Shown: positions 51,413 to 59,297 of the stretch, piece after piece
How the letters are laid out: the number at the start of each line of letters is the position of its first letter
Position numbering within the stretch: position 1 is the stretch's first letter
Origin: Ruminococcus sp. OA3
GTDB lineage: Bacteria; Bacillota; Clostridia; Lachnospirales; Lachnospiraceae
Reading direction: 5' to 3'
DNA: 64,000 bases
NCBI RefSeq assembly: GCF_022440845.1
Contig: NZ_JAKNTO010000001.1
Coordinates: 1,550,001 to 1,614,000 of the forward strand
Program-made: the position numbers and the translations under genes
Notes under the pieces: model-generated
Seen by the model: the letters and a program-made list of their open reading frames with translations, nothing else
The model's database searches: none
Told to the model about the DNA's origin: nothing

Positions 51413-52538
51413 TTATGGAATGATCGGTGGCGGTAATGGAGCCTTTATCGGTGATGTACACAGAAGAGGAGCCTTTCTGGGCGGATACGCGGATCTGACG
51501 TGCGGCTGTTTTACAAGAAACCCGGAGAAAAACAGGGAGGCGGCAGAGCAGTGGGGTGTGCCGGACAAGACACGTGTGTATGCAAACTATGTAGAAATGG
51601 CGGAAGGGGAGGCGGAGAGGGAAGACGGCATTGACTTTGTTTCCGTCACAACACCAAATGATACGCATTATGTGATTGCAAAAACCTTTTTAGAGCACGG
51701 AATTCATGTGATCTGTGATAAACCGGTGACTTCGACGGTGGAGCAGGCCAAAGATCTGCAGCGGATCGCCAGGGAAAGAAATCTTTGCTTCGGGGTGACG
51801 TATTCCTACTTTGGTTATGCTATGGTTCATCAGGCACGGGAAATCATTGATTCGGGAAAAATTGGTGAAATCGTATATGTCACAACGGAGTATCCACAGG
51901 ACTGGCTGCTTTTAAATCTGCGGGATGAGGAAGCCAGGAAAAAGATGTGGAGAATCGACCCGGAACGTGCGAACGGTTCTCTTTGTACTGTGGATATCGG
52001 TACGCATCTGGAGGCGTTGCTGCACGCGGCGACCGGACTGGAAATCAGAAAAGTACTCGCGAGATTTGATTATACGGTGGATGGACTTCCTCTTGAGACG
52101 AACAGCAATGTAATGCTGCAGCTGAGTAACGGAGCTTCCGGAAGTCTCTGGTCATCCATTGTGGCTGTGGGACATGATGCAGATGTGAGAATCCGTATCT
52201 ATGGAACAGAAGGAAGCCTGGAATGGTATCATGGGAAAGCTGGCCTGCTGAAGCTGGCACGCCTTGGGGAGCCTGTGCAGTATCTGACGATGAACCGGGA
52301 CTATAATGCCGGTGAGAGCCTGTCTATGTCTCATCTGCCGGCAGGACACCCGGAAGGCTACTATGAAGCATTTGGAAATATTTATGAATTGTTCTGCAAG
52401 GACGTCATCGCGCGTAAAAACGGGGCATCGGGCAGGCAGTATACGTATCCCGATATTGAGTATGGTATTCAGGGCGTGCGTTTTGTGGACGCTTGCTTAG
52501 AAAGCAATGCAAACGGAAATGTCTGGGTAGAGCTGTGA
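51402..52538 (+). CDS. Gfo/Idh/MocA family oxidoreductase
   Basis: A 378-residue NAD(P)-dependent sugar or inositol dehydrogenase. Rossmann motif GMIGGGNGAFIG (residues 6-17), the catalytic EKP-type motif here reads CDKPVTS (Asp in place of Glu, Lys present), and the C-terminal domain holds VDIGTHLEALLHA with the conserved His. IolG-type inositol dehydrogenase is a good candidate given the inositol genes, but 3-keto-glycoside forming enzymes look alike. ATG 51402 overlaps the TIM-barrel gene. A strong terminator follows. Confidence 0.88.
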   Translation: MKLNYGMIGGGNGAFIGDVHRRGAFLGGYADLTCGCFTRNPEKNREAAEQWGVPDKTRVYANYVEMAEGEAEREDGIDFVSVTTPNDTHYVIAKTFLEHGIHVICDKPVTSTVEQAKDLQRIARERNLCFGVTYSYFGYAMVHQAREIIDSGKIGEIVYVTTEYPQDWLLLNLRDEEARKKMWRIDPERANGSLCTVDIGTHLEALLHAATGLEIRKVLARFDYTVDGLPLETNSNVMLQLSNGASGSLWSSIVAVGHDADVRIRIYGTEGSLEWYHGKAGLLKLARLGEPVQYLTMNRDYNAGESLSMSHLPAGHPEGYYEAFGNIYELFCKDVIARKNGASGRQYTYPDIEYGIQGVRFVDACLESNANGNVWVEL

Positions 52539-52563
52539 AGCGACATGAGTGAAAGATTAAAAC

Positions 52564-52600
52564 GGGGGACAGGGGCCGGATAATGGGCCGGCTGTCCCCT
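52564..52600. terminator. Terminator between Gfo/Idh and the convergent AraC gene
   Basis: GGGGACAG with CTGTCCCC plus an inner GCCGG/CCGGC form a long G+C-rich hairpin. Confidence 0.75.
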
Positions 52601-52616
52601 GCTTATGTACCGCATC

Positions 52617-53501
52617 CTAATCAGACAACTCATCTGATGGGTCCCGCAGAGTGTATTTTTTTCGGTAAGACAGCGGTGAAAGTCCTACATATTTTTTGAA
52701 TTGAACATTAAAGTGACTTAAGTTGTCAAAACCAACCATGGACGCGATCTCTGTAATTGATTTCTGTGACATGATCAGCAGCGACTGTGCCTCTCCGATC
52801 CGGCGCCTCACGATATAATGAATCGGGGAATAGCCCAGTTTCCGTTTGAACAGGTGTGACAGATAAGACGGGCTGATAAAGAACTGGTCACTGATCTTCT
52901 GGAGTGTCAGGTCTTCAGAATAGTTTTCATCAATATACTGTTTAATGTCCTTTAGCAGAGGATCTTCTTTTGAATGCTCGGTATTTGGCTGTCCGTACTG
53001 TTTGAATGCATAGATCAACAGGGAAAGAAGCGCCTGTGTCAAGTACTGATTCGTTTCCTGCTGTTCCTCACTGTCGAAAGCGACGGAGTCAAAAATTGTC
53101 TGGAAGATTGCATCCATGAGGACGAAATGTTTCTCGACTTTCAGGACGGGTTTGATATCTGCTGAAATCAGATGATTTTCAGGAAGTCCTTCCAGCTGCA
53201 GGTTGTCAATGGCTATAGAGAGCATGGAAAGTTCACGATTATACTGAGGGACTTCGTCGTGCAGGACACCGGCATTGCAAATGATGATATTGCCTGCTTT
53301 TACGTCATAATATTCATCGTCCACAACGTAAGACCCCGATCCTGTTCTGATGAACAGAAGTTCCAGTCTGTCTTTGTGATTGTGCAGAATCCGGGAGTGC
53401 TGACTGAAACCGATGGTAATATGGCTGGCCGACAGAAGGCGCGGCATTTTCCCGTCTTTGAATGAAGGTGTAAAAGAATTTTTTGCAAAACATTGTATCA
53501 T
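52617..53501 (-). CDS. AraC family transcriptional regulator (paralogue of the 40.4-kb AraC)
   Basis: A 294-residue regulator with the same plan as the AraC at 40439: N-terminal cupin with LHNHKDRLELLFIRTGSGSY, and C-terminal helix-turn-helix pair SPSYLSHLFKRKLGYSP and GFDNLSHFNVQFKKYVGLSP. Long blocks are identical to its paralogue. It diverges from the GPH symporter gene. Paralogues with conserved DNA-reading helices should recognise similar sites while sensing different ligands. Confidence 0.92.
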   Translation of the reverse strand: MIQCFAKNSFTPSFKDGKMPRLLSASHITIGFSQHSRILHNHKDRLELLFIRTGSGSYVVDDEYYDVKAGNIIICNAGVLHDEVPQYNRELSMLSIAIDNLQLEGLPENHLISADIKPVLKVEKHFVLMDAIFQTIFDSVAFDSEEQQETNQYLTQALLSLLIYAFKQYGQPNTEHSKEDPLLKDIKQYIDENYSEDLTLQKISDQFFISPSYLSHLFKRKLGYSPIHYIVRRRIGEAQSLLIMSQKSITEIASMVGFDNLSHFNVQFKKYVGLSPLSYRKKYTLRDPSDELSD

Positions 53502-53803
53502 GACGTTCCATCCTTTCTGTGTCTTATATGGTCATTATATAGTATTGGATTTGTAAAATCCAGAAAAAATATCATAATTTTATGTTGCATGTTGAAACTG
53601 TTTGATTTAGAATAGTGTCGTATGTTGTAAAAAAAGGAGGAACTTATTTCATAATCTGAATTGGTAACTATTCAGGACGGCTTATCTTCTTGCATGACCT
53701 GTAGTCATGAACAGTTACCTTGATTTTTAAAACTGAATAGCGTAAATCATATGACGTTTGTAGGAAAGAGGGCATATGCCTCAAAAGGTTGAGGAGAATT
53801 ATT
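53502..53803. promoter_or_regulatory. Divergent region with structured leader of the GPH symporter gene
   Basis: About 300 bases without a gene. For the AraC gene (minus): TATAAT at 53539-53534, preceded by the perfect repeat TGGATTT-GTA-AAATCCA (53546-53562). On the plus strand: repeated ATGTTG words near 53583-53630, and an AAGGAGGAAC at 53633-53642 that no ORF uses. Then come competing stems: GGTAACT/AGTTACC (53663/53713), inner CATGAC/GTCATG (53693/53704) and ATTCAG/CTGAAT (53670/53733). Confidence 0.5.
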
Positions 53804-55225
53804 ATGAAGAGAGATATGATGAAAGTGGGTTTTGGAAAAAAACATTTAGCAAATGAGGATGATGAATACGCAGAGGTTTCATGGAAAGAAAAACTGTCTT
53901 TCTGCTTTGGAGACCCTGCATTAACTATAGTATACACGTTGACTACAACGTTATTGATTTATTATTACACAAATGTCATTGGGATTTCTGCCGGAATTGT
54001 CGGTATTATCATGCTGATTTCGCGTATATTTGATGGTTTTTCGGATTTTATCATGGGTATGATTATCGACCGCACGCATTCTGAATACGGTAAAGCCAGG
54101 ATCTGGATCCTCAGACTTGCTGTTCCGTATGCGGTGATGGCAGTTCTGCTGTTTACAGTGCCCCCTGTGGGTGTTGTTGGTCAGACGATTTACATTTTTC
54201 TGACTTATAACCTGATGAATACCGTGATTTACACGGGAATCAGTCAGCCGTTCCATACACTTGGTTCCAATATGACCAGAAATCGAAATGAGCGCGAGAC
54301 TATCTGCAATATCCGTATGGCACTGTCCATCACGGGAAGCATGATCATCACAGCTCTGACACTGCCGCTGATCAACAAAGTGGCCGCCCTGACCGGGAAT
54401 GAGCAGATGGCGTGGATTCTGGTAACCGCAGCGTATGCAGTATTGTCAGTTTTGATCTTGTTTAACACATTTTCGAGCACGCGTGAGCGTGTACGCATTT
54501 CAGAAAAGACGGATGACAAGATATCTGCGGGCAGGGCGCTGAAGCTTCTGGTGAAGAACCGCTATTTCCTGATTTCACTGGGATTGATGCTGTTCTATAC
54601 CGTTTATCAGATCATAATAGGGACAGATCTCACCTATTACTGTCAGTACATTCTTGGAAATGTTGATCTGGTAATGCCGATCTCGCTTGCAGAAAAGATT
54701 CCGATGGTTATTGTGATACTGTGTCTGCCGGTCCTGCTTCCAAGGTTTGGAAAGAGAAATCTGATCGTTGGCGGCTGCATACTGGGGATTATCGGGCAGC
54801 TTATCTTTATTGGCAATTATACGAGTGTGCCGCTTGCTATTATTACTGCCGCAATGCGCGGCGTTGGCATGTCATTCTTTTATGGCGTAAGCTTTTCACT
54901 CCCGAGTGACGCTATCGAATACGGTCAATGGAAGCTGGGAGCAAGGGTGGAAGGCCTTATGTTTGCGTCTATGTCAGTGGGTCAGAAGTTCGGCTCGGGA
55001 ATCACGAGTGCCGTACTCGGTATGTATTTTGCGAAAGCCGGATATGATGGAACGATGGCGGTACAGGGAGCAGCAGCCAACGCGGCAATATCCAATGCCT
55101 ATCTGTATGTGCCGATCGCCGTATGGGTTATTATGCTGGTGATCGCATGCTTCTACGGCCTCGATAAGAACTACAACCGCATGATGAGTGAGCTCGCTGA
55201 GCGGGAGGCGCAGGGGAGAATTTAG
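53804..55225 (+). CDS. GPH family (glycoside-pentoside-hexuronide) cation symporter, MFS-like
   Basis: A 473-residue, 12-helix symporter. The GPH signature is clear: FGDPALTIVYTLTTTLL in helix 1, DGFSDFIMGMIIDRTHSEYGKAR in the first loop (given in part), GMSFFYGVSFSLPSDAIEYGQWK in helix 10. Such carriers take up glycosides, hexuronides or cyclitols with Na+ or H+. The start ATG 53804 has GAGGAG 7 bases upstream; TTG 53789 overlaps that site. It ends with a terminator before the next operon. Confidence 0.92.
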   Translation: MKRDMMKVGFGKKHLANEDDEYAEVSWKEKLSFCFGDPALTIVYTLTTTLLIYYYTNVIGISAGIVGIIMLISRIFDGFSDFIMGMIIDRTHSEYGKARIWILRLAVPYAVMAVLLFTVPPVGVVGQTIYIFLTYNLMNTVIYTGISQPFHTLGSNMTRNRNERETICNIRMALSITGSMIITALTLPLINKVAALTGNEQMAWILVTAAYAVLSVLILFNTFSSTRERVRISEKTDDKISAGRALKLLVKNRYFLISLGLMLFYTVYQIIIGTDLTYYCQYILGNVDLVMPISLAEKIPMVIVILCLPVLLPRFGKRNLIVGGCILGIIGQLIFIGNYTSVPLAIITAAMRGVGMSFFYGVSFSLPSDAIEYGQWKLGARVEGLMFASMSVGQKFGSGITSAVLGMYFAKAGYDGTMAVQGAAANAAISNAYLYVPIAVWVIMLVIACFYGLDKNYNRMMSELAEREAQGRI

Positions 55226-55327
55226 AAGGAAAAGAACATTCCCCGGGGATGTTATAATATGAAAGAAACACATTTTACATAAGCTGTCATATGAAGTAAT
55301 TCAGTTTAAGACATTGGAATAAGTAGA

Positions 55328-55368
55328 AAAGGTCTGTCAAGGTCAGGAGTCTGGCCGGACAGACCTTT
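55328..55368 (+). terminator. Terminator of the symporter gene
   Basis: AAAGGTCTGTC (55328-55338) pairs with GACAGACCTTT (55358-55368), with an inner GGTCAG/CTGGCC stem and T-rich tail. Confidence 0.85.
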
Positions 55369-55686
55369 CCTTATATAGAAAAGAAATCAAAAAAGGGCAA
55401 AAAAAATCAAAAAAAGTCACAAACAATTATAAATGGTTACTGTTGGCATGTTGTAAAACATGCAGTAAAATTCACCATTTTTCGGCATGGCTGCTTGTGG
55501 AATTCAGCCAAATAAAGTGTTGACATGGAAAGGGGGACAGAATATAATATTAGTAGCGTACAACGATTGAAAATCGGAGTATTATCAGATAGAGGACAGG
55601 CGTGAAGCGCTAGGATTTGCGCCGGGTTTTGATGGTAATACAGTACGGATATTGTTGTAAATTATTTTAAGGAGGAAGTTTTTAAA
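55369..55686 (+). promoter_or_regulatory. Promoter, palindromic operator and leader of the GAPDH-PGK-LarA operon
   Basis: Consensus sigma-A promoter: TTGACA (55520-55525), 17 bases, TATAAT (55543-55548). Upstream is a perfect inverted repeat GCATGTT-GTAA-AACATGC (55446-55463). Further up are two copies of AAATCAAAAAA (55384 and 55404) exactly 20 bases apart; the second continues AGTC. The same word occurs before the methyltransferase and ABC genes. The 5' leader is about 130 bases long. No gene in this gap. Confidence 0.8.
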
Positions 55687-56721
55687 ATGGGAAAAGTTAA
55701 AGTTGGAGTAGCAGGTTATGGTACCATCGGACAGCGTCTTGCTGACGGTGTTGCACTTCAGGGCGATATGGAGCTGGTAGGTGTTGCAGATTTTGCGCCG
55801 ACATTAGCTGTACGTGCACTGAAAGAAAAAGGTATGCCTTATGATTTATATCTGGTTGATGGTGCTGACAAAGCAGCTTTCGACAAATATAATATCCCGG
55901 TAGCCGGAAGCTTTAATGATTTAGTGGACAAAGTAGATATCATGCTTGACTCTTCACCGGCAGGTGTTGGAGCGAAAAACAAAGAGATCTATGCTGCAAA
56001 AGGTGTAAAAGCTATTTTCCAGGGCGGCGAGAAAAATGATGTTGCCGACGTTTTCTTCCATGGTTATGCTAACTTTGAAAAAGGTGTTAATAAAGATTAC
56101 CTGAAACTGACATCCTGTAATACAACAGGTCTGATCCGTACTGTAGACTGTCTGGATCGTGCATACGGCATTGAGAAAGTTGCGATCACAATCGTACGCC
56201 GTGTTGCTGACCCGGGCGATTACAACCGTGGACTGACAAATGCGCTTCAGGTAGAAAAAGCTCCTACTCATCAGGCAGTTGACCTTATGACGATCATGCC
56301 GCACGTTGATGCGACAGGTATCCTCGTACATACACCGGTAACTCACGGACATTTCATCACTGTTGTGGCAACAGGTAAAGAAAAGATCACAAAAGAGATG
56401 GCGCTGGAGGCATTCGAGAAACATCCTCGTATCCGTGTCGTGACACTGGAAGAAGGATTTATGGGTAATGCATCATTCTTCAAATATGCCCGTGATCTCG
56501 GACACACAAGAGGCGATATGTATGAAATCGGTCTGTGGGCTGACAGTATCGTAGAGACTGGAAATGATATCATGTTCGGAATCCACATTCCGCAGGAATC
56601 TGTAACAATTCCGGAGACAATGGATGGTATCCGTGCAGCATGCGGAATGCAGGCAACACGTGAAGAAGGTACCGCAGAAACAAACAAATACCTGAACATC
56701 GGTGCTTTTAAAAACCTTTAA
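55687..56721 (+). CDS. Type II (archaeal-type) glyceraldehyde-3-phosphate dehydrogenase-like protein
   Basis: A 344-residue phosphorylating aldehyde dehydrogenase of the archaeal GAPDH class: GVAGYGTIGQRLADG (NAD(P) site, residues 6-20), FQGGEKNDVAD, catalytic SCNTTGL with Cys144, and RRVADPGD. The usual archaeal PSHHGPDV block is PTHQAVDL here, so the substrate pocket differs. The normal reaction is GAP + Pi to 1,3-bisphosphoglycerate. It is followed by a PGK-like gene, so the pair converts an aldehyde into an acid and ATP. Because it is in a catabolic region next to LarA and malic enzyme, the aldehyde may not be GAP. First gene of the operon. Confidence 0.88.
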   Translation: MGKVKVGVAGYGTIGQRLADGVALQGDMELVGVADFAPTLAVRALKEKGMPYDLYLVDGADKAAFDKYNIPVAGSFNDLVDKVDIMLDSSPAGVGAKNKEIYAAKGVKAIFQGGEKNDVADVFFHGYANFEKGVNKDYLKLTSCNTTGLIRTVDCLDRAYGIEKVAITIVRRVADPGDYNRGLTNALQVEKAPTHQAVDLMTIMPHVDATGILVHTPVTHGHFITVVATGKEKITKEMALEAFEKHPRIRVVTLEEGFMGNASFFKYARDLGHTRGDMYEIGLWADSIVETGNDIMFGIHIPQESVTIPETMDGIRAACGMQATREEGTAETNKYLNIGAFKNL

Positions 56722-56754
56722 TCAGAATAGTTTGAATTTGCGGGGGAAAATTGA

Positions 56755-58005
56755 ATGCGTTTCGGAATAAAAACATTAGATGAATATGATTTAAAAGGGA
56801 AGACAGTGCTCTGCCGTGTTGATATGAACCAGCCGGTCGACAAAGAGACCAATACGCTGAAGAGTATCAATCGTATAAAGGCCTGCGTTCCTACAATTAA
56901 AGAGATGGTGGACAAGGGTGCAAAAGTTGTACTGATGGCTCACCAGGGAAGTGATATCGAGTATAAAAACTTTTATACCACGGAACCTCATGCAAAGGTT
57001 TTGACCGAACTATTAGGTCAGCAGGTCAAATTTATTGATGACGTATGCGGACCGGCTGCCCGCAAAGCAATTGCCGATTTGCAGGAAGGAGAGATCCTTC
57101 TGCTGGACAACGTTCGTTTTGTCTCGGAGGAACAGACGTTGTTTGAATTGAAACTGAATCTGTCTCATGAGGAGCAGGCGCAGACCCTTATGGTGCGCAA
57201 GCTTGCTCCTCTGGGTGATCTCTATGTGTGCGATGCATTTGCAGCTGCACATCGCGATCAGCCGTCGCTGTGCGGCTTTGAACAGGTAATGCCGTCGGCA
57301 ATGGGAAGGCTGTTCGAGGAAGAATACTGTGCAGTTTCCCAGGTCATGGAAACACCGGAACGTCCATGCGTGTTTGTGCTGGGCGGAGCGAAGATTTCTG
57401 ATGCGTTTATGATGATGGAGACTGTTCTCAGCCGTGGGATTGCTGACAAGGTGCTGACAGGCGGACTCGTGGCAAATATCCTGCTGGCAGCGGCAGGTGA
57501 AGAAATCGGTAAAGGCAGTATGGACTTTATCGTAAAGTCCAACTACGCGGACTGGATCGAGAAAGCAAAACCTCTTTATGAACAGTATAAAGATAAAATT
57601 GTGCTTCCATGCGATCTCGCTTACGTAGAAGGCGGAGAAAGAAAAGAAGCAGGTGTTGGTTCGATACCGGCTCATGCAGGGCTTGTGGATATCGGACATA
57701 GAGCATCCGATGAGTATCAGAAGATTATTCTCGGTGCGAAGACTGTATGCGTAAACGGACCCATGGGGATCTTTGAAGAAGAGATCACCGAGTACGGGAC
57801 GAAAATGGTTTGGGAAGCTCTGGCAAAAACAGAGGGCTATACTCTGATTGGCGGCGGCGACAGCGTAACCGCCACAGAGAAATATGATCTGAAAGATCAG
57901 ATGTCCTATATCTGTACGGCAGGAGGCGCATTGATCAGATTTCTTTCGGGAGAAGAACTTCCGGTTGTAAAGGCGCTGCGCTATGCTGCAAAAACATTTG
58001 CTTAG
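56755..58005 (+). CDS. Phosphoglycerate kinase-like protein
   Basis: A 416-residue PGK-fold kinase. Conserved: RVDMNQPV, NRIKACVPTI with Arg, LLLDNVRF, DAFAAAHRD, GGAKISDAF and the nucleotide-binding GGGDSVTA. The usual H-L-G-R-P (or archaeal H-Q-S-R-P) motif is H63-Q-G-S-D, so the arginine known to hold the phosphate of 3-phosphoglycerate is missing. That hints at an acyl phosphate other than 1,3-BPG, which is inference. ATG 56755 follows GCGGGGGAAA. It starts 33 bases after the GAPDH gene and precedes LarA by 9 bases. Confidence 0.85.
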   Translation: MRFGIKTLDEYDLKGKTVLCRVDMNQPVDKETNTLKSINRIKACVPTIKEMVDKGAKVVLMAHQGSDIEYKNFYTTEPHAKVLTELLGQQVKFIDDVCGPAARKAIADLQEGEILLLDNVRFVSEEQTLFELKLNLSHEEQAQTLMVRKLAPLGDLYVCDAFAAAHRDQPSLCGFEQVMPSAMGRLFEEEYCAVSQVMETPERPCVFVLGGAKISDAFMMMETVLSRGIADKVLTGGLVANILLAAAGEEIGKGSMDFIVKSNYADWIEKAKPLYEQYKDKIVLPCDLAYVEGGERKEAGVGSIPAHAGLVDIGHRASDEYQKIILGAKTVCVNGPMGIFEEEITEYGTKMVWEALAKTEGYTLIGGGDSVTATEKYDLKDQMSYICTAGGALIRFLSGEELPVVKALRYAAKTFA

Positions 58006-58014
58006 GAGAATAAT

Positions 58015-59265
58015 ATGAAGTTAGAATTTGGTTTTGGAACTACGGTTCAGACGGTGGAGCTACCGGACGAGAACGTCATGGATGTGCTGCACGCAAACCA
58101 GGTTGAACATGAACTGATGGGTGAAGAGGAAGTGCGTCGGGCACTTTCTCAGCCTGTTGGCGCCCCGCTTCTTTCCGAAGTGGTAAAACCGGGTGAGAAA
58201 ATTGCGATTGTTACCAGTGATATCACACGTCCGATGCCCACATATGTTGTGATGCCTCCACTTTTGGATGCGTTGTATGATGTGGGGATCAAAAAAGAGG
58301 ATATTACGCTGGTATTTGCGCTTGGAAGCCACAGAATGCATACTCCGGAGGAGATGAAGAAACTGGCTGGAGAGCGTGCATATGAAGAAATCACCTGTAT
58401 AGACGGTGATGCCACAGACTGTGTACATATGGGAACTACTTCACATGGTACCCCGGTCGATGTTGTGCGTGTTGTTGCAGAGGCGGACAGAAGAATCTGT
58501 CTGGGTAATATCGAATACCATTATTTTGCCGGGTACAGCGGGGGAGCTAAAGCTATCATGCCGGGCGTTTCCACCCGTGATGCGATTCAGTCCAACCACA
58601 GTCAGATGGTAAAACCGGAGGCTTGTGCAGGAAAACTGGAAGGCAATCCGGTTCGTGAAGATATTGAGGAGGCCGGACAGATCTGCGGTATTGATTATAT
58701 CGTGAATGTTGTGCTGGACGAACATAAAAAAGTGATTATGGCTGCTGCCGGCGATGCTGTGAAAGCACACAGAGAGGCCTGCAGATTTCTGGATCAGATT
58801 TACAGAAAAGAGATTCCTGAGAGGGCTGATATCGTGCTGGTATCACAGGGCGGGGCTCCGAAGGACCTGAATCTGTATCAGACGCAGAAAGCGCTGGATA
58901 ATGCAAAACATGCCGTCAGAAAAGGCGGAATTATTATATTGATCGGATCCTGTAAGGAGGGACTCGGTGAGCATGTATTTGAGGAGTGGATGACGAAATC
59001 CCCTTCAGCTCAGTCTATGATCCCCAGGATCCAGAAGGACTTTCAGCTGGGAGGACATAAGGCTGCTGCAATTGCCATGGTATTGGAAAACGCAGATATT
59101 TATCTTGTATCCGACCTGGAAGATGATTTTGTGCGCGGGATTTTCCTGGAGCCGAAAGCATCCGCACAGGAAGCGCTGGACTGTGCCTTTGAAAAGCTTG
59201 GAAAAGATGCCAAAGTACTGGCGATGCCGTACGGAGGTTCTACACTCCCTTTTGTAGCGGAGTAG
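58015..59265 (+). CDS. larA: Nickel-pincer 2-hydroxyacid racemase, LarA family
   Basis: A 416-residue LarA homologue. LarA uses a nickel pincer nucleotide (NPN) bound to a lysine to racemise lactate. Seen: SDITRPMPT with the substrate Arg, ALGSHRMHT with the catalytic His, YHYFAGYSGGAKAIMPG with the cofactor lysine Lys179, and QGGAPKDLNLYQ with the second conserved Lys. Homologues racemise malate and other 2-hydroxyacids. The next gene is a malic enzyme, so malate or tartrate-like acids are the likely substrates here. LarBCE, needed to make the cofactor, are not in the window. ATG 58015 follows TAGGAG. Confidence 0.88.
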   Translation: MKLEFGFGTTVQTVELPDENVMDVLHANQVEHELMGEEEVRRALSQPVGAPLLSEVVKPGEKIAIVTSDITRPMPTYVVMPPLLDALYDVGIKKEDITLVFALGSHRMHTPEEMKKLAGERAYEEITCIDGDATDCVHMGTTSHGTPVDVVRVVAEADRRICLGNIEYHYFAGYSGGAKAIMPGVSTRDAIQSNHSQMVKPEACAGKLEGNPVREDIEEAGQICGIDYIVNVVLDEHKKVIMAAAGDAVKAHREACRFLDQIYRKEIPERADIVLVSQGGAPKDLNLYQTQKALDNAKHAVRKGGIIILIGSCKEGLGEHVFEEWMTKSPSAQSMIPRIQKDFQLGGHKAAAIAMVLENADIYLVSDLEDDFVRGIFLEPKASAQEALDCAFEKLGKDAKVLAMPYGGSTLPFVAE

Positions 59266-59297
59266 AATAAACAATAAAAATAGGAGCGTATACAATT

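Noticed and set aside
53661-53723. 20-codon ORF from TTG in the symporter leader
   Set aside because: It lies 20 bases from the strong ribosome site, far beyond working spacing, and coincides with the stem-loops.
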